NCBI GenBank assembly: GCA_028697935.1
Contig: JAQVEM010000094.1
Location: 1-5,242, forward strand
Reading direction: 5' to 3'
Origin: Actinomycetota bacterium
GTDB lineage: Bacteria; Actinomycetota; Humimicrobiia; Humimicrobiales; Humimicrobiaceae
Length of the DNA stretch: 5,242 nt
Part shown: positions 4,728 to 5,242 of the stretch, in pieces
Numbering within the stretch: the stretch's first letter is position 1
Layout of the letters: each line of letters begins with the position of its first letter
The notes under the pieces: model-generated
Databases searched by the model: none
What the model saw: only the letters and a program-made list of their open reading frames with translations
Told to the model about the DNA's origin: nothing
Translations under genes and position numbers: made by a program

Positions 4728-5242
4728 ATGAAAAATAATTTAAAAATATTAACAATAATTAGTGTATTTTTATTTTTATATTTTTTTCCAGTAGAAACCC
4801 TTAGTTTTCGTAATCCATTATTTGAAGCCTTTGCTATGCTGAGTATGTATTCAAAGGAACACGTTATTTTCAGTCTAATACCGGCATTTTTAATAGCTGG
4901 CGCCATATATCAATTTTTAGACCAAAATGCAATTCTAAAATACCTTGGTGCTAAAGCCAATAAAATATTAGCTTATTTTGTCGCATCTATCTCAGGTTCT
5001 GTATTAACGGTCTGTTCCTGTACCGTATTACCTCTTTTTTCTGGTATATACAAAAAGGGAGCCGGCCTGGGGCCGGCGATAGCATTTCTTTATTCAGGTC
5101 CAGCTATAAATGTACTGGCTATTGTCCTGACTGCCAGGGTATTGGGTTGGCAATTGGGTTTCGCTAGAGCAATCGGTGCAGTTATATTCAGTGTAGTCAT
5201 TGGATTAAGTATGCATTTTATCTTTTTATCTGAGGAAAGAGA
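4728..5242 (+). CDS. ArsP/DUF318-family membrane permease, 3' end cut off
   Basis: The first 171 residues of a membrane permease are visible; family members usually run well over 300, so about half is missing beyond the window edge. Hydrophobic segments are near residues 5-21, 46-64, 79-100, 115-136 and 146-166. The motif TVCSCTVLPLFSGIYKKG (Cys96, Cys98), followed by GPAIAFLYSGPAINV, is the signature of the ArsP_1 (formerly DUF318) family. One member, Campylobacter ArsP, exports trivalent organoarsenicals; many others are uncharacterised permeases beside ArsR genes. It lies downstream of arsR on the same strand with no terminator between them, so an efflux role under ArsR control is inferred. 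The start is the only in-frame candidate, with GGAG about 14 bases upstream, a rather long spacing. No frameshift is seen in the visible part. Confidence 0.87.
   Translation, partial: MKNNLKILTIISVFLFLYFFPVETLSFRNPLFEAFAMLSMYSKEHVIFSLIPAFLIAGAIYQFLDQNAILKYLGAKANKILAYFVASISGSVLTVCSCTVLPLFSGIYKKGAGLGPAIAFLYSGPAINVLAIVLTARVLGWQLGFARAIGAVIFSVVIGLSMHFIFLSEER

Noticed and set aside
4553..4906. Minus-strand frame of 117 codons opposite the arsR end and permease start
   Set aside because: It overlaps two recognised genes on the opposite strand; its Ile/Asn/Lys-rich product looks like translated AT-rich antisense sequence.

Overview
The window looks like chromosomal DNA of a low-GC, probably anaerobic Bacillota (Clostridia- or Halanaerobiales-like) bacterium. 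This rests on AT-rich codon choice, strong AGGAGG-type ribosome binding sites, very AT-rich intergenic DNA, and a selenium-use gene set typical of such organisms. The genus cannot be named from this sequence.

Positions about 1-3600, all on the minus strand, hold a compact selenium-utilisation operon. Reading with transcription the order is selD (selenophosphate synthetase, 3595-2549), a YedE/YeeE-type membrane transporter (2518-1418), a short TusA/YedF-like Se/S carrier (1418-1206), a class V aminotransferase/cysteine desulfurase-like enzyme (1181-27), and the first three codons of a further gene that leaves the window (10-1). Gaps are 16-30 bases, and yedE and tusA overlap by one base. Together the genes suggest import of a reduced selenium (or sulfur) species, handling on a protein-bound persulfide or perselenide, and activation to selenophosphate.

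The main result is that selD itself encodes a selenoprotein. The frame opens at an ATG at 3595 behind a perfect ribosome binding site and contains an in-frame TGA at codon 17, exactly where E. coli SelD has its catalytic Cys17. Conserved Lys20 follows, and a good bacterial SECIS hairpin with a GGU loop lies just downstream. A conventional ORF call begins after the TGA and loses the catalytic residue. The genome should therefore also carry SelA, SelB and tRNA-Sec, which are not in this window.

Positions 3596-4300 are an AT-rich divergent intergenic region of about 700 bases. I see a plausible minus-strand promoter at 4041-4069, which would give selD a leader of over 400 bases. That leader holds a 27-codon small ORF ending in TGA, a SECIS-like hairpin with a GGUCG loop after that TGA, and several inverted repeats. 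It may be a selenium-responsive leader, but this is speculative.

Positions 4238-5242, plus strand, hold a metalloid-response unit: a TTGACA promoter, a perfect 10+10 bp inverted-repeat operator over the -10 region, an ArsR-family repressor with a CVC metal site, and the start of an ArsP/DUF318-type permease with a CSC motif, cut by the window edge.
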